64,000 nt of DNA from Cavia porcellus (lineage: Eukaryota; Chordata; Mammalia; Rodentia; Caviidae), in NCBI RefSeq assembly GCF_034190915.1, contig NW_026947484.1, forward strand, positions 189,962,982 through 190,026,981, given 5' to 3'. A program made the position numbers and the translations under genes. Under the pieces are notes generated by a model. That model saw only the letters and a program-made list of their open reading frames with translations. It ran no database searches and was not told the origin of the DNA. This document shows, in pieces, positions 1 through 9,540 of the stretch (within the stretch, counting starts at the first letter, position 1; every line of letters begins with the position of its first letter).

Positions 1-61
1 AGTTTATCTGCTTATGTAGCACAAACCCACCATCAAGATAAAGAATGTGACTTTCATGCCA

Positions 62-230
62 GCATGGCACATAATAACCGACACCCAAAATTAGGGAAGA
101 AAAGGTTTAATTTAGCTCACTGTTTCTGGAGGTTTCAGTCAATAATCAGCTGGCTCCAAGGCAGGGTGGGATGGCCCTCGAACAGCACTTCAAGGCAGCA
201 GACAGAACACAAGAGAAGAAAACAAGCCTC
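62..230 (-). mobile_element. MaLR-type LTR fragment
   Basis: Contains 'gtttaatttagctcactg' followed by 'tggaggtttcagt' and 'taatcagctggctccaag'. The same string recurs at 31,985-32,150, so it is interspersed. It resembles the 3' part of a MaLR-type LTR read in reverse. The family is by memory; the repeat status is seen directly. Confidence 0.5.
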
Positions 231-254
231 TTCTCCTCCCTTATACTGTACACA

Positions 255-335
255 GACCACCACCCCCCACTCACCCACACCTCCCCACCCCCCACTCACC
301 CACACCTCCCCATCCCCCACCCCACCCCCACCCTT
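255..335. repeat. C-rich low-complexity tract with short tandem units
   Basis: Two near-identical copies of a roughly 25 bp unit containing CCCCCACTCACCCACACCT lie in tandem, followed by CCCCACCCC runs. The minus strand carries many G3-G6 runs with short loops, a sequence type prone to G-quadruplex formation. Confidence 0.8.
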
Positions 336-599
336 CAGGACAGGTGTAGCACTCACAAAATTTTCTTGCCCTCCTTTGCACAGAATGAGGATATTTACAA
401 AAAAGGAACCCTGGCTCCCTGCTGAGTCTCTCAGTCAAACTTCTAAACTTTGCAAGTTGACACAGTGTATCAACCATAACAAGCACCTCCCACCTCCCCA
501 TGATATTTGTAGAGAGACCACTGTCTGCAGGTGAGCAACAGGGCCTGAGTGAGTACAGCAGTGGTTTATAGCCTCAGTGAGATTTGGCCTTTGCCCTAC

Positions 600-690
600 C
601 AAATTATGGCACAGGGGTTAAGAATGCAGACAGCCGGGCTCTGACACCAGGGACCCGGTCCTGACTGGGTCCTCTTCCATGCATGTTTTT
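600..690 (+). mobile_element. MIR-like SINE fragment
   Basis: 'ggggttaagaatgcagacagc' followed by a '...ggctctgacaccag' string resembles the 5' half of mammalian MIR (gtggttaagagcacagg...). Short and diverged. Confidence 0.4.
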
Positions 691-739
691 TTTGTAGTTG
701 TTGTTCTATTAAGATAAATTTCAAATATATTATGAACTA

Positions 740-1150
740 GAAAGAGGAGCCACCACTGGCTCTGCCTGCCTGAGAGTTACTTTCCTCCTTAGACACCCTG
801 AGCTTTGCAACCAGGTCAAGTCACTGTAAAGAGACAGACAAATGACAGGTGGTAGTCATTACAGTTGACTTATGGGGTTGGATCAGCCATGTCAGCTCAG
901 GTAAATGGAAACCAAGGGCAGCCCTCTGCCTGTTAAATTCCTGCCCCTGTCACCTCCATCTCCCACTTAATCCTCAGCCTGGCTTTGTGAGGGAGGGTAG
1001 CCCCACGACTTATTAACTCTCTTCACAGGGGAAGCGAGTGAGGCTTAAAACAGGGTGCTGACCTGTCCCTTTCCACAGGGTCTAGTTTCCGTCTGTACTT
1101 ATCCTGCCACTTAATATGTTAATTCATGGTGAGTGCCCACCTCTGGAGAG
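740..1150. other. Unique sequence, nothing recognised
   Basis: No open frame of interest and no family I recognise. Ordinary composition. Confidence 0.5.
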
Positions 1151-1159
1151 GGAGAAGGG

Positions 1160-1400
1160 GAACCTGGTGGCCAGAACAGCTGGGTTCCAAAACTGACTCT
1201 GCACCTAGCAGCACAAGTACCTAATCTCTTTGTGCCTTGGTTGGTTTCGCTGTAAAATTAGTATTCTGAGAGTACTTACAAGTATATAATTATCATAGTA
1301 GCATTCATAGTATTACAATACATTATAAGATTAAATGAGAGAATGCCAGTAAAACATTATGCATTAGGATGACCTAATGCATAATTAGTACTACAGTTCG
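1160..1400 (+). mobile_element. MIR-like element containing a perfect inverted repeat
   Basis: The order 'gctgggttccaaaactgactctgcac', 'cctaatctctttgtgcc', 'taaaattagtattct', then 'attaaatgagagaatgccagtaaa' follows the MIR layout. Near its 3' end lies a perfect 12 bp-arm inverted repeat at 1357-1384 (TTATGCATTAGG / CCTAATGCATAA, 4-base loop). Confidence 0.5.
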
Positions 1401-1675
1401 AGCATGTCCACCAAAATGCGTTTGGGAATTTATTCACCAGTGGCAGTGTTGAGAGAGGGAGCCTAACAGGGTGTTTAGGATATGAGGGTGCCACACTTTT
1501 GAATGGATAAATACCATTTTGAAAAGGGCTCACAGGAGAGGGTTCTCTCTCTTTTCTGTTCCTCCACCATCCAAGGACAGAGCATTCCTCTCTTCCAGAG
1601 GATGTGACATTCAAGCCACCATCTTAGGAAGTGACACCAGCCTAACCTGCCAGCACTTAAAAACTTCTAACCTTG

Positions 1676-1783
1676 GGGGCTGGGGATTTAGCTCAGCGGC
1701 ATAAGCGCCTGCCTTGCAAGCAGGCAGTCTTGAGTTAAATCCCTGGTACCGATACAAAGGAAAAAGACAAAAAAAAAAAAAAA
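1676..1783 (+). mobile_element. ID-type SINE, full length, with target-site duplication
   Basis: tRNA-Ala-like body with A box TAGCTCAGCGG, the anticodon-arm string GCCTGCCTTGCAAGCAGGC and a long A tail. It is flanked by perfect 17 bp direct repeats AAAAACTTCTAACCTTG (1659-1675 and 1784-1800). The B box is damaged (gagttaaatcc), so this copy is probably a poor pol III template. Confidence 0.93.
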
Positions 1784-1800
1784 AAAAACTTCTAACCTTG

Positions 1801-2615
1801 TACTCCTCTGTTTGCAAAACTGTGGGAAATAAATTTCTGGTCTTTATAAGCTATCCAGTCTCAAGCATCCTGTTACAACAAGAATGGATTGAGACAGTTG
1901 GTGTTCCACGAACACTAACTGTGATTGGATTCTTCTTATCCTAGGGGGAAGTACGTGTCTGGTTTCTCTCTCTCTCTCTCTCCCTGCTTCCCACCCACAC
2001 ACAGCAATGGTTCTAGGTTGCAAGGTGCTGGGGTCTGGGTGCTGAATAAGAGACTCACCAAAGCATTGAGGCTGTCTCAGCCTTAACTGCAGACACAGGA
2101 CCCTCAGGATGCATGTTTAGAGTTACCCTCTTCTCCAACCCCAGGAACGTGGATTTCCTGAGCCCTAACCCTGGCAGGCCGAAACTCAGCCAGACCTCTG
2201 TGGAGCCCCCTGGACCTGGAGCTCACAGTGCCTCTCCAGCTTCGGCCATGGCTGCAGGGGGGTCCCTCTTTTTGTTTAGCCTCCACTTCTGCAGTCAGAC
2301 CTGCTCCTCCAGCTCTTCTTCAGCTAATGATGTCCGTGGAGACAGCAGAGGCTGCAATGCACAGCCTGGCCCAGGAGCAGCCAGGAGGGCAGTTTGCCGG
2401 GGCACTTTGGGCGGAATCTCAGCAAGGTTGATGAGCACATCCCCACTGGGCAGGCGGCCTGGTCGTCAGGGCAAAAGAGCCTTTGCACACATCTCCCACA
2501 CTCATGTCCTCTTCCTGTTCCCCCCCTTCTCCTCCTTCACAGAGAGGGTCCCAGGCGCAGAGGCCCCTGTCATCAGGAGTCAGGCAGAGCCAAGTCTACA
2601 ACACAGATTGGCTGA
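1801..2615. other. Unique sequence with short TC repeat
   Basis: Contains a (TC)n microsatellite at about 1965-1982. The longest frame (2113-2772, +) runs into a MER5-like repeat and an ID element and shows no protein family, so I do not call it a gene. Confidence 0.5.
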
Positions 2616-2739
2616 GCTCTTCAGTCCCAGGGCAGTGAGACTGGGCATCAGAATCACCTGTGGGGCTTGTTTTATGACCCATAGGGGTCCCACCACAAAT
2701 TCGAGTTGGTGGGACTGCCTTGAGGCCTGCAAGTTTGAT

Positions 2740-2833
2740 TTTTTTGTTGTTTTTTGGGGTACTGAGGATTGAATTCACAACTGTGTACTTACGAGGCAGG
2801 TGCTTATGCTGCTGAGCTAAATCTCCAACCCTG
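2740..2833 (-). mobile_element. ID-type SINE, older copy
   Basis: Reverse-strand ID: 'ggtactgaggattgaattcacaac...gaggcaggtgcttatgctgctgagctaaatctccaaccc'. It has several substitutions from the young consensus and no clear target duplication. It sits inside the MER5-like remnant. Confidence 0.85.
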
Positions 2834-2861
2834 AAAATTTGCATTTAAGGAGCTCTGATGA

Positions 2862-2864
<3 letters not shown>

Positions 2865-2901
<37 letters not shown>

Positions 2902-2991
2902 TTTGTCTTTTTATCGGTACCAGGGATCGAACTCACGACTGCCTGCTTACAAGGCAGGTGCTTATGCCGCTGAGCTAAATTCCCAACCCCA
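2865..2991 (-). mobile_element. ID-type SINE with (AT)n at its insertion edge
   Basis: Reverse-strand ID with a T-run (its A tail) and an (AT)n tract at about 2861-2884. It is flanked by 15 bp direct repeats GAGCTCTGATGATAT (2850-2864 and 2992-3006). The second insertion into the same MER5-like element. Confidence 0.92.
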
Positions 2992-3050
2992 GAGCTCTGA
3001 TGATATTAATCCTGCTGGTTTCAGGGCCATTCTTCAAAAACCATTATTTC

Positions 3051-3148
3051 TGGGGCTGGGGATTTAGCTCAGCGGCATAAGTGCCTGCCTTGCAAGCAGG
3101 CAGTCGTGAGTTCGATCCCTAGTACCAATAAAAAAAAAAAAAAAAAAA
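3051..3148 (+). mobile_element. ID-type SINE, intact A and B boxes
   Basis: Forward ID with TAGCTCAGCGG, GAGTTCGATCC and a pure A tail of about 19. It is flanked by CATTATTTC (3042-3050 and 3149-3157). One of the copies closest to the local consensus and to a pol III-competent sequence. Confidence 0.93.
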
Positions 3149-3157
3149 CATTATTTC

Positions 3158-3590
3158 AGGAAACTGCTTTGTGCCCTGGAAGGTAGAATAGAGCCTGAGA
3201 AGAGATACTGAAGAGGAAGGGGCAGCAAATGCCTTCTGGAAGGAAATAGAAGATAGAGTTGAGAACAGTGGAGGGTTCCAAAGCTCTGCAGGAGGGCAGG
3301 CCTCCTCAGGAGGTTCAAGCTGCGTGAGGCAAGGTGCCAGGGGAGCCAGGTCTCACAGGTTTGTGCAAGTGTGGGGTCAGCACCTGCAAGAACCTGTGGG
3401 TGAGTAGCTCTTTAAATGCTGTGACTAGCACTTGGCTTGCTCTGGGACCCCTGGGATTGTCAAGGTGGGGGTGTGGGGGCAGCAGCCAGAGTTACCTCCA
3501 TCGGCGCCATCTGGAGGGCTGCGTCATTCTTGGAAAAGTTTTCTTGGCTTGAAGCACAATTTTAAAGACCTGGGACAGGATAGAGGTGAG
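3158..3590. other. Unique sequence
   Basis: G-rich around 3463-3482 (GTGGGGGTGTGGGGGC). Nothing recognised. Confidence 0.45.
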
Positions 3591-3597
3591 GGTGTAC

Positions 3598-3642
3598 ATG
3601 CATGTGTGTGTGTCTGTGTGTATATGTGTTTGTGTAAGAGAG
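3598..3642 (+). repeat. Imperfect (TG)n microsatellite
   Basis: Interrupted TG dinucleotide tract running into GAGAGAGA. Confidence 0.9.
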
Positions 3643-3814
3643 AGAGACAGAGGTATAGACCCCTTGCTAATTGGTCTGCTTCCTGGACCAGCACACCAGT
3701 ATCACCTGCAGAGCTTTACAAAACTATAGTTGACAGCAAGTAATTGAATATCTTAATCAATTGAATATTAATCGAATAGCTAGTAGAAAGGATTTTGAGC
3801 ATTCCCAACACAGA

Positions 3815-3960
3815 GAAATGATAAATGTGTGTGGTGATTGATATGCCAATTACCCTGATCTGATCATTACACATTGTATACATAACTGAATGTCACATTG
3901 TACCCAGTAAATAAATAATATGATATAATTATCATGTGTCAATTAATTTTGTTTTAAGTT
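3815..3960 (+). mobile_element. Old L1 3'-end fragment (L1M-like)
   Basis: 'gtggtgattgatatgccaattaccctgatctgatcatt...cacattgtaccc' with A/T-rich '...gtcaattaattttg' matches the remembered 3' ends of old L1M elements. Diverged, so the call is moderate. Confidence 0.5.
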
Positions 3961-4474
3961 TCAGTGCCCTCGCTACACCCAGAACCTGTGTTAATAAGAC
4001 CCCTAAGTGATCGAGGGACAGGACCCTGGGTCCTGTGGCCAAGAGATGCTAGTAAAAGTGCCCTGGGTTCAACATGGCAAAGGGGCTTTCAAGCCACCCA
4101 GGTGGCTCTCCTGAACTGCACAGTCTAAGCAGCACAGGTGCAGACAGCTTTGGAGAGCTCCAAAACTGATATGGAGGCAGTGTGACACCGAGGAGCTCAC
4201 GTGGGATTTGCATACCTGCAGCATGATTTTGCATCCTGCTCTATGCTACCCAGGTAGGTGGCCTCAGCCAGACTGTCTGCTCACTTAGTTCCCCTAACAG
4301 GAAAATAGGCATGCTCACAAACTCTCAGGACCAAAGGGTAGTGATTAGTAGGTTCAAAGGGTTCTCAGTTAACATTTAAGACATAATTCTTAATGCTGCC
4401 CTCCAGAAAGCTTAATTCCTCTCTGTGCCTTAATCCCCATTTGTTAATTAAGAGAGTGGACCATAAGCACCCTG

Positions 4475-4550
4475 CCGTGCTATGAATGTGTCTCCCAGAA
4501 AGCATGTGTTGGAAGCTTAGTCCTCAGTGCATCGGTGCGGGGAGGCAGAG
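4475..4550 (+). mobile_element. MaLR LTR 5' fragment
   Basis: 'gctatgaatgtgtctcccagaaagc' followed by 'atgtgttggaagcttagtcctcag' is the typical start of MLT1/MST-type MaLR LTRs. Confidence 0.6.
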
Positions 4551-4566
4551 ACTCAGGGGTGCTATT

Positions 4567-4645
4567 TGGGGACTGTGGCTGTAGTTCAGTCAGACAGCAC
4601 CCTGCCTAATACACACAGGGCCCTGGATTCCATCCCCAGTACCAG
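4567..4645 (+). mobile_element. Diverged ID-type SINE
   Basis: 'ggggactgtggctgtagttcagtcag...gggccctggattccatccccagtaccag' has the ID order with many substitutions. Its tail has been replaced by a GGA repeat. Confidence 0.7.
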
Positions 4646-4756
4646 AAGGAGGAGGAGGAGGAGGAGGAGGAGGAGGAGGAGGAGGAGGAGGAGGAGGAGG
4701 AGAAGAAGAGAAGGGGAGAGGAGGAGGAGGAGGAGGAAGAAGAAGAAAAGGAAAAC
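4646..4756 (+). repeat. (GGA)n / GA-rich microsatellite
   Basis: About 17 uninterrupted GGA units, then mixed GGA/GAA. Probably grown from the purine-rich tail of the adjacent ID. The arginine-rich frame across it is an artefact. Confidence 0.95.
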
Positions 4757-4915
4757 AGAAAGAATAAGAAATGCTTAGTTCACAAATAGACTAATGGTGT
4801 TATTGAAAGAGCAAATTTCTTATTAAAGGGCAAATTCAGCCCCCTCTCACACTCTCTTTCTTATGCTTTTACTTTCTGCTTTGGAATGAGGCAGAATTAG
4901 AAGGCTCTTACCAGA

Positions 4916-5004
4916 AAAAAAAGGTGGGGGGTGGCTGGGGATTTAGCTCAGTGGCATAAGCGCCTGCCTGGCAAGTGCAAGGTCATGAGTTCAACTCCGG
5001 TACA
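4916..5004 (+). mobile_element. ID-type SINE with A-run on the wrong side
   Basis: Flanked by perfect 15 bp direct repeats AAGGCTCTTACCAGA (4901-4915 and 5005-5019). Inside are an A7 run and GGTGGGGGGT first, then the ID body from about 4933, ending at 'ccggtac' with no A tail. An A-rich stretch 5' of a forward ID is the reverse of the normal layout. Confidence 0.88.
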
Positions 5005-5219
5005 AAGGCTCTTACCAGACAGCGCTCATCAGTCTCGTACCTCTCAGCCTCAAGAACTACAGTTTCTGCTCCTTCTAAAGCACCAGTCTATAGTATTCTG
5101 GCACAGCAGCTCTCTCCCATAGCGCCTGCTCCTGCTTTTTCCAGTGATGTCTCTCTGGCCTCTGATTCTCCCTGCCTCTCAGTCCACGGTCTCTCTGCAC
5201 AAGGACGGCCCCAAGGGCC

Positions 5220-5480
5220 TTTCCTCCAGCCTCTCTCCTCCCTGCCCTCTCCATTCCTGCCTACTTACACTATAGCTTTTAGCTCAGTTTGTGTCCTTCA
5301 AGGAACTTTCCCTGGCCCTCCTCCCCTCAGCCTGTGGGGCGCTCAGATCTCCCATCCCCGCTAGCTCTTTCTCTTGTCCATCAACACACAGCCTGTGATC
5401 ATCCTAGAGGTGCTCTTTTCTGTCAAGGATTCACTAATTATGTGCCTGAAAGTTGTATGAATGACATCAGGGTCTGTGAC
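5220..5480 (+). mobile_element. L2-like LINE fragment
   Basis: Pyrimidine-rich text with 'ttcaaggaactttccctggccctcctcccc' resembles the L2 3' region. Diverged; low certainty. The frames across it are not conserved-looking. Confidence 0.4.
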
Positions 5481-5694
5481 CAAGACTCCATGACTAATTC
5501 TTGTTCCAAAATTGTGGCCTTTGCCATCTTAATTCAAGTCAACATGCAGAAGCCAAACGAAGCACAAGGAGGAGGAGGATCTCATTAATTTAGGTTTCTT
5601 TCCTCCTGGCATAAACCTCAATTATCTGCCCGCTGGAAGAGCAGAATTTTCTAGAGACTAAAATAATCATCTAATTTGTGGGCTGGGTGGGTCT

Positions 5695-5830
5695 CCGCTA
5701 TAGCCTCAGTTTAGAAAGACCGTCAGCTCCTTGGAAGGACAGCAGGGCAGAGATGGTCTCCGTCATCCTACAAGGGGTAGTATCTGTTTTGTTCCCTGGT
5801 GTCTCCTGCTCAGTACAGGTAGGCTCCTGT
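5695..5830 (+). mobile_element. L2 3'-end fragment
   Basis: 'cgtcagctccttggaaggacagcagggcagagatgg...gttccctggtgtctcctgctcagtacaggtaggctcc' follows the L2 3' end (…gagctccttgagggcaggga…). Confidence 0.55.
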
Positions 5831-5864
5831 TAAGGAACAGAACTCATTCAAGGAAGGGGTCTCT

Positions 5865-5945
5865 CACACACTTACAGATAAAGGAAAGGGAGGCGGGGTG
5901 ACTCACCCATGTTCACACAGCTAGAAATCAGAATTGAGGGGCCCC
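5865..5945 (+). mobile_element. MIR fragment
   Basis: 'acttacagataaaggaaaggg...tgttcacacagctagaaatcagaattgagg' is the MIR core to 3' region. Confidence 0.6.
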
Positions 5946-6860
5946 ATTTCTTGTGTAAAACTCCTGCGAACTGCCTCAAGTATGCAATTTATAGCCTGCA
6001 CAGAATTTATGTTCCAAAACGTTCTAACCTCCCTTCTCAAAGGGGAAAAGGATCAAGAGATGAAGGGAAGGAGAGAGGGGATGAAAAAAGAATTAAAATG
6101 TTATGTACATTACCAACTCCCCATGATGAACGTAATCATTACTGACTGCACACACGTGTGAGTAAAACTTAAACTTTTTTCAAGTTTCAACTTCCCATGC
6201 TGCTCTGCTCACCTGTATCATGTTTTTAAGGACCAGGGAAGATGGTGACCAAAGCTGAAAGCCTGCTCAAGTCCTGAGAGCACTTTTTCCACAGCCCAAC
6301 AGCTGCTCTGCCTCTGGCTTTTGAGGGACCGAGGTGCAGGTAGACTGCGTGACCTTGTGTCACCGCTCTCCTCCCCCTCCGCCTCCCCCTGGGTGGATTC
6401 TGTCCTTGTAAACACAAAGCAAAAAGGGCCCTGGGCCCCGCCCCAGCTCAGGGGCTGGGGGAACACCTAGGGCTTTGGTATGGGGGCCAAGCAGGCACTT
6501 CACGCCTTCTTCTAAGTTAAGAGAGGACAAGGATGGGTGGACAAGGAGGATGGTGGCTGTCACATGGCAATGGCTGTGGGCGGCTCACACAGGGTGAGAG
6601 CCACCCCTCCTCTACGGACCAGCAGGAAATGAGGGAGCAAGGGCAGCAGCTGCCTGAGAAGTCAGTGACCAGCTCCAGATCACATGGCCCGGCTTCTTCT
6701 AACACTTGCTATGAACGAGACAGCCAATAGCTATGAGTAAAGGAGGACTGGGATTTTAGTTTTCCTTACACCACTAACGTACCAAGTGATCTTGCATACG
6801 TCAATTCACAGCACCCAGAACCTTCTGGAAAGCTCTCTTTGGAGAATGGAAATGAGTGGA
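5946..6860. other. Unique sequence
   Basis: Nothing recognised. GC-rich around 6360-6460. Overlapping short frames on the minus strand at 6218-6705 have no family resemblance. Confidence 0.45.
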
Positions 6861-6865
6861 CAGTA

Positions 6866-7045
6866 GTCATCATTTATTAGACCTTGACTGTTTCTTAAGC
6901 ACTTTCATAGTGTCATTTCACTTGATCTTCAGAGGAGGCTGTGAACCCATTTTACAGATGAACATTAGACAGGAGGGTTAAAGATTTATCCCTGGTCAGT
7001 CACACAGGCATTATGAAACAGGGCAGGGACTTGAACCCATCTTTT
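6866..7045 (+). mobile_element. MIR element
   Basis: 'tttattagaccttgac', 'cactttcatagtgtcatttcac', 'cccattttacagatgaaca', 'ggtcagtcacacag' and 'gggacttgaaccca' appear in MIR order. One of the clearest MIRs here. Confidence 0.85.
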
Positions 7046-7740
7046 TCTAAAAATCCTTATCTTTTGTTTTATTTTTTTTCTCACCATAGCCGATCAGCTA
7101 GTGTAGAAAAACATGTTCTGCACCCCAGGCCCACTGAGCAAGCCAGCACCGTACCTGCCCTCCAGAAGCCCAGAGCCCAGTGCAGGAATCAGACACATAT
7201 TTTATGATCCACCCCACAGGGAAGGGACCAATAGCACCTGGGTGGCAATAATGCATGTGAAAGTGCTTTAGCAACTGTCAAGTGCTAAATGACCAATAAT
7301 TATAGCTACTGCTCACTACAAGTCCTTTAAGCTAGCATTTCCTGAATGTTCTGGAAGGTATGTATTGATTTGGTCATTTGCAAGCTGGTGGAGAGCCTCA
7401 GACTAAAAGCACAAGGGGTGGGTAGCCCTGCAGGTCACAAATATGACTTCATAAAGGAGGTAGCATGCAACCTGCCTGGGATGACAGGCGGAAGATTAAA
7501 AGGAAATATGCAAGGTGAACCAGGCAGAAATATGTCACTGTCAGAGACTCAGAGCATGCAGTGAGAACAGAGGGCTCCAAGTAACCAAAGATAGAGCAGA
7601 AGAGGAGCACTTGCCCAAAGCAGAGGGGCATGGTCAGCAGACTGGAGGTGGAAGTTCTTCCTGTAGGGGCCTTTCAATCACTTTGAAAGTCTGTCACCTA
7701 GCCTTCTGTAAAAATTAATTATAAAACAATTTTAAATTAT
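7046..7740. other. Unique sequence
   Basis: No recognised element. Confidence 0.4.
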
Positions 7741-7744
7741 TTAC

Positions 7745-7930
7745 ATTTATTATGAAGAAAAAAGATTCATTTTGACTCATAGTTTGCAACAGCCCAGTCC
7801 ATGATTGATTTCTCTCATTGCTTTCGGTTTCACGGTGTGGGATCACATCACAGCAGGGAACAGGTAGCCGAGCAGAGCTGCTCATATCGGGGCCTCAGAG
7901 AATGACCTAATGTACACGTGTTCCTTATGC
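7745..7930 (-). mobile_element. Possible MaLR LTR fragment
   Basis: 'aaaagattcattttgactcatagtttgcaacag...ccatgattg...cacagcagggaac' resembles the reverse of the rodent MaLR-type LTR seen more clearly at 55,283-55,677. Confidence 0.35.
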
Positions 7931-7959
7931 ACATGGAGACAAGAAAAGGAATAAAAATC

Positions 7960-9055
7960 ACCTTTCATCACAACACCCAGAGATAGATCGCCAGAATTTT
8001 CTAGAAATATATATACTTCCTAAAATGCCATCATACAATTAATTTTCCGTTTGTAAGATTTTTGCCCCTGCTATTTCAGAAACATCTTCTGTGTCATTGA
8101 ATGTGCTTCAAGTGTGATTCTAATCTTTGGAAGCGTGGACTCCTCCAAAGATCTGATGAGCACGAGGCTCCCCCTACACAGCGCCCATCCCCAAATACAT
8201 AGCAGTCCTGTTGTGCCAGGCAGAAATGCAGACCTGGTGTTGCCAGCTCTTTGCATTTTTTCAGAGAGCCAAGAATCCATTTCTCATGTGAAATATTCCA
8301 ATTCTTAAAGGTTGGCAACAACCTCAATAAATTAAAAATGAAAACAAAACAAAAGCACCATGGAGACAAATAAATTCATTGGAAGTCTCCATCTGTTCTG
8401 GGGCAGCTGATTTATAACCCTGGCCAAAGCCAAGGTTCAGGGCCTTTAGGACATATGGTCAGACACACGCATTTTCCAGCCTGGCCTCTCATAACTGACC
8501 TACATAAGTGGTCAAAACACTCTCTCTTGCTCCTACTGCCACACCTTTGCTCATGCAGCTACCAGAGTTCAGGGGTCCCAACAGACTAGACTCAGCCCAT
8601 AATGCCAGTCAAGAAGCCCAGTGCTGGTGAAGGGCAGAAAAGGAGCTTTTGTCAGCTTGGCTGTAATGGGAAGAAAGTGCAGATAAAGAGGTCCAAGATC
8701 TGTCTTTGAAAGACTAGCAGACACTTAAGGATTTTATAAAAAGAGGGAAAAGGCAAGGATAGACTCAGGGCTTGCATAATCAGGCTAGAGGTGTCATAGC
8801 TGGCAGCACAGGCCACCCTAGTCAACCCTGGTCTGGATGATCAGTACTTAGGACTGGTTCTGTGAGTTCCATGGGAGAGCCCTCACCACCTAAGAGGGCA
8901 ATTCGGTTCCTGCTTTGAATAATAGCTACGTTCCCGTCATGGGGCGATTGCTCCCCTTGGGACTTCAGGGGGTGACTTCATCATGGCATGGTCCATGAGG
9001 CTCAGCTTTTTCCAGAATCCCAGGAGGTTATAGGTTTAGGACAATGACTGTAGAA
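7960..9055. other. Unique sequence
   Basis: Nothing recognised. Short frames near 8071-8369 overlap on both strands without a family match. Confidence 0.4.
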
Positions 9056-9060
9056 TTGCC

Positions 9061-9178
9061 TTTTTTTTTTTTTTAGATAAGGTCTCACTGTGATGTCCAA
9101 GTTGGTCTCCCAACAATTCTCCTGCCTCAGCCTCCCAAGTGCCAGGATTATACACTGTGCCATCATCCCCAGCTTATG
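9061..9178 (-). mobile_element. B1/Alu-like SINE
   Basis: T-run, then 'gataaggtctcactgtgatg', 'ctcctgcctcagcctcccaag', 'gccaggattatacactgtgcc'. This is a 7SL-derived SINE in reverse orientation. Confidence 0.85.
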
Positions 9179-9353
9179 ACTAGAGACTTCTAAGCATGGC
9201 TCTAGAGGGTCCAGACCTGGATGATTTAAGAGCTGGCAATTAGATGTCCCTTCAAATCCTAAAAATTACTTTAGTTACCCTTGGTTTGGTGTTCCATGTG
9301 AAAGAAAAGGTAAGTAAATTTAAGGTGAAAACCTTGCATTATAGACAATCCTT

Positions 9354-9526
9354 CTTTTTTTTTTTTTTTTTTTTTTTTTTGGTCTTTTTAAGACTAGGTC
9401 TCTCTATGCAGTTCAGGCTGGCCTTAAGTTCATTTTGTAGCGCAGGCTCGAATACTTGCAGTGATCCTCCTGCCTCAGTCTCCCTCGTGCTGGGATTACA
9501 GATGTGAACCACGATGCCCAGCTCCC
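9354..9526 (-). mobile_element. B1 SINE with target-site duplication
   Basis: Long T-run, then 'agactaggtctctctatgcag', 'ggctggccttaagttcattttgtagcgcaggctcg', 'cctcctgcctcagtctccctcgtgctgggattacag'. The internal duplication of the 'gtag…caggctg' module is typical of rodent B1. Flanks TATAGACAAT at 9340-9349 and 9527-9536. Confidence 0.9.
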
Positions 9527-9540
9527 TATAGACAATTCTT

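Larger units (their letters stand above)
2622..3050 (+). mobile_element. MER5-like hAT DNA transposon remnant, split by ID elements
   Basis: Pieces in MER5 order: 'gcatcagaatcacctgtggggcttgtt' type sequence at about 2645, 'ggtcccaccacaaattcgag', then 'gaaaatttgcatttaaggagc' at about 2834, then 'ctgatgatattaatcctgctggtt' and 'gccattcttcaaaaacca'. Three ID insertions interrupt or abut it. MER5 is a non-autonomous Charlie/hAT family. Confidence 0.65.

Noticed and set aside
2113..2772. 219-codon frame, the longest on the plus strand
   Set aside because: It runs through a MER5-like remnant and into an ID element, two other frames are open across the same DNA, and no protein family is recognisable.
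3051..3148. Functional tRNA-Ala gene
   Set aside because: The A and B boxes and anticodon arm resemble tRNA-Ala, but there is no acceptor-stem pairing, and the A tail and target duplications show it is an ID SINE.
4527..4778. Arginine-rich protein frame
   Set aside because: It is a translation of a (GGA)n microsatellite.
8602..8708. Short frame starting MPVKKPSAGEGQKRS, reminiscent of a basic ribosomal-type protein
   Set aside because: Too short, no conserved family match and no processed-pseudogene signs (no tail or duplication).
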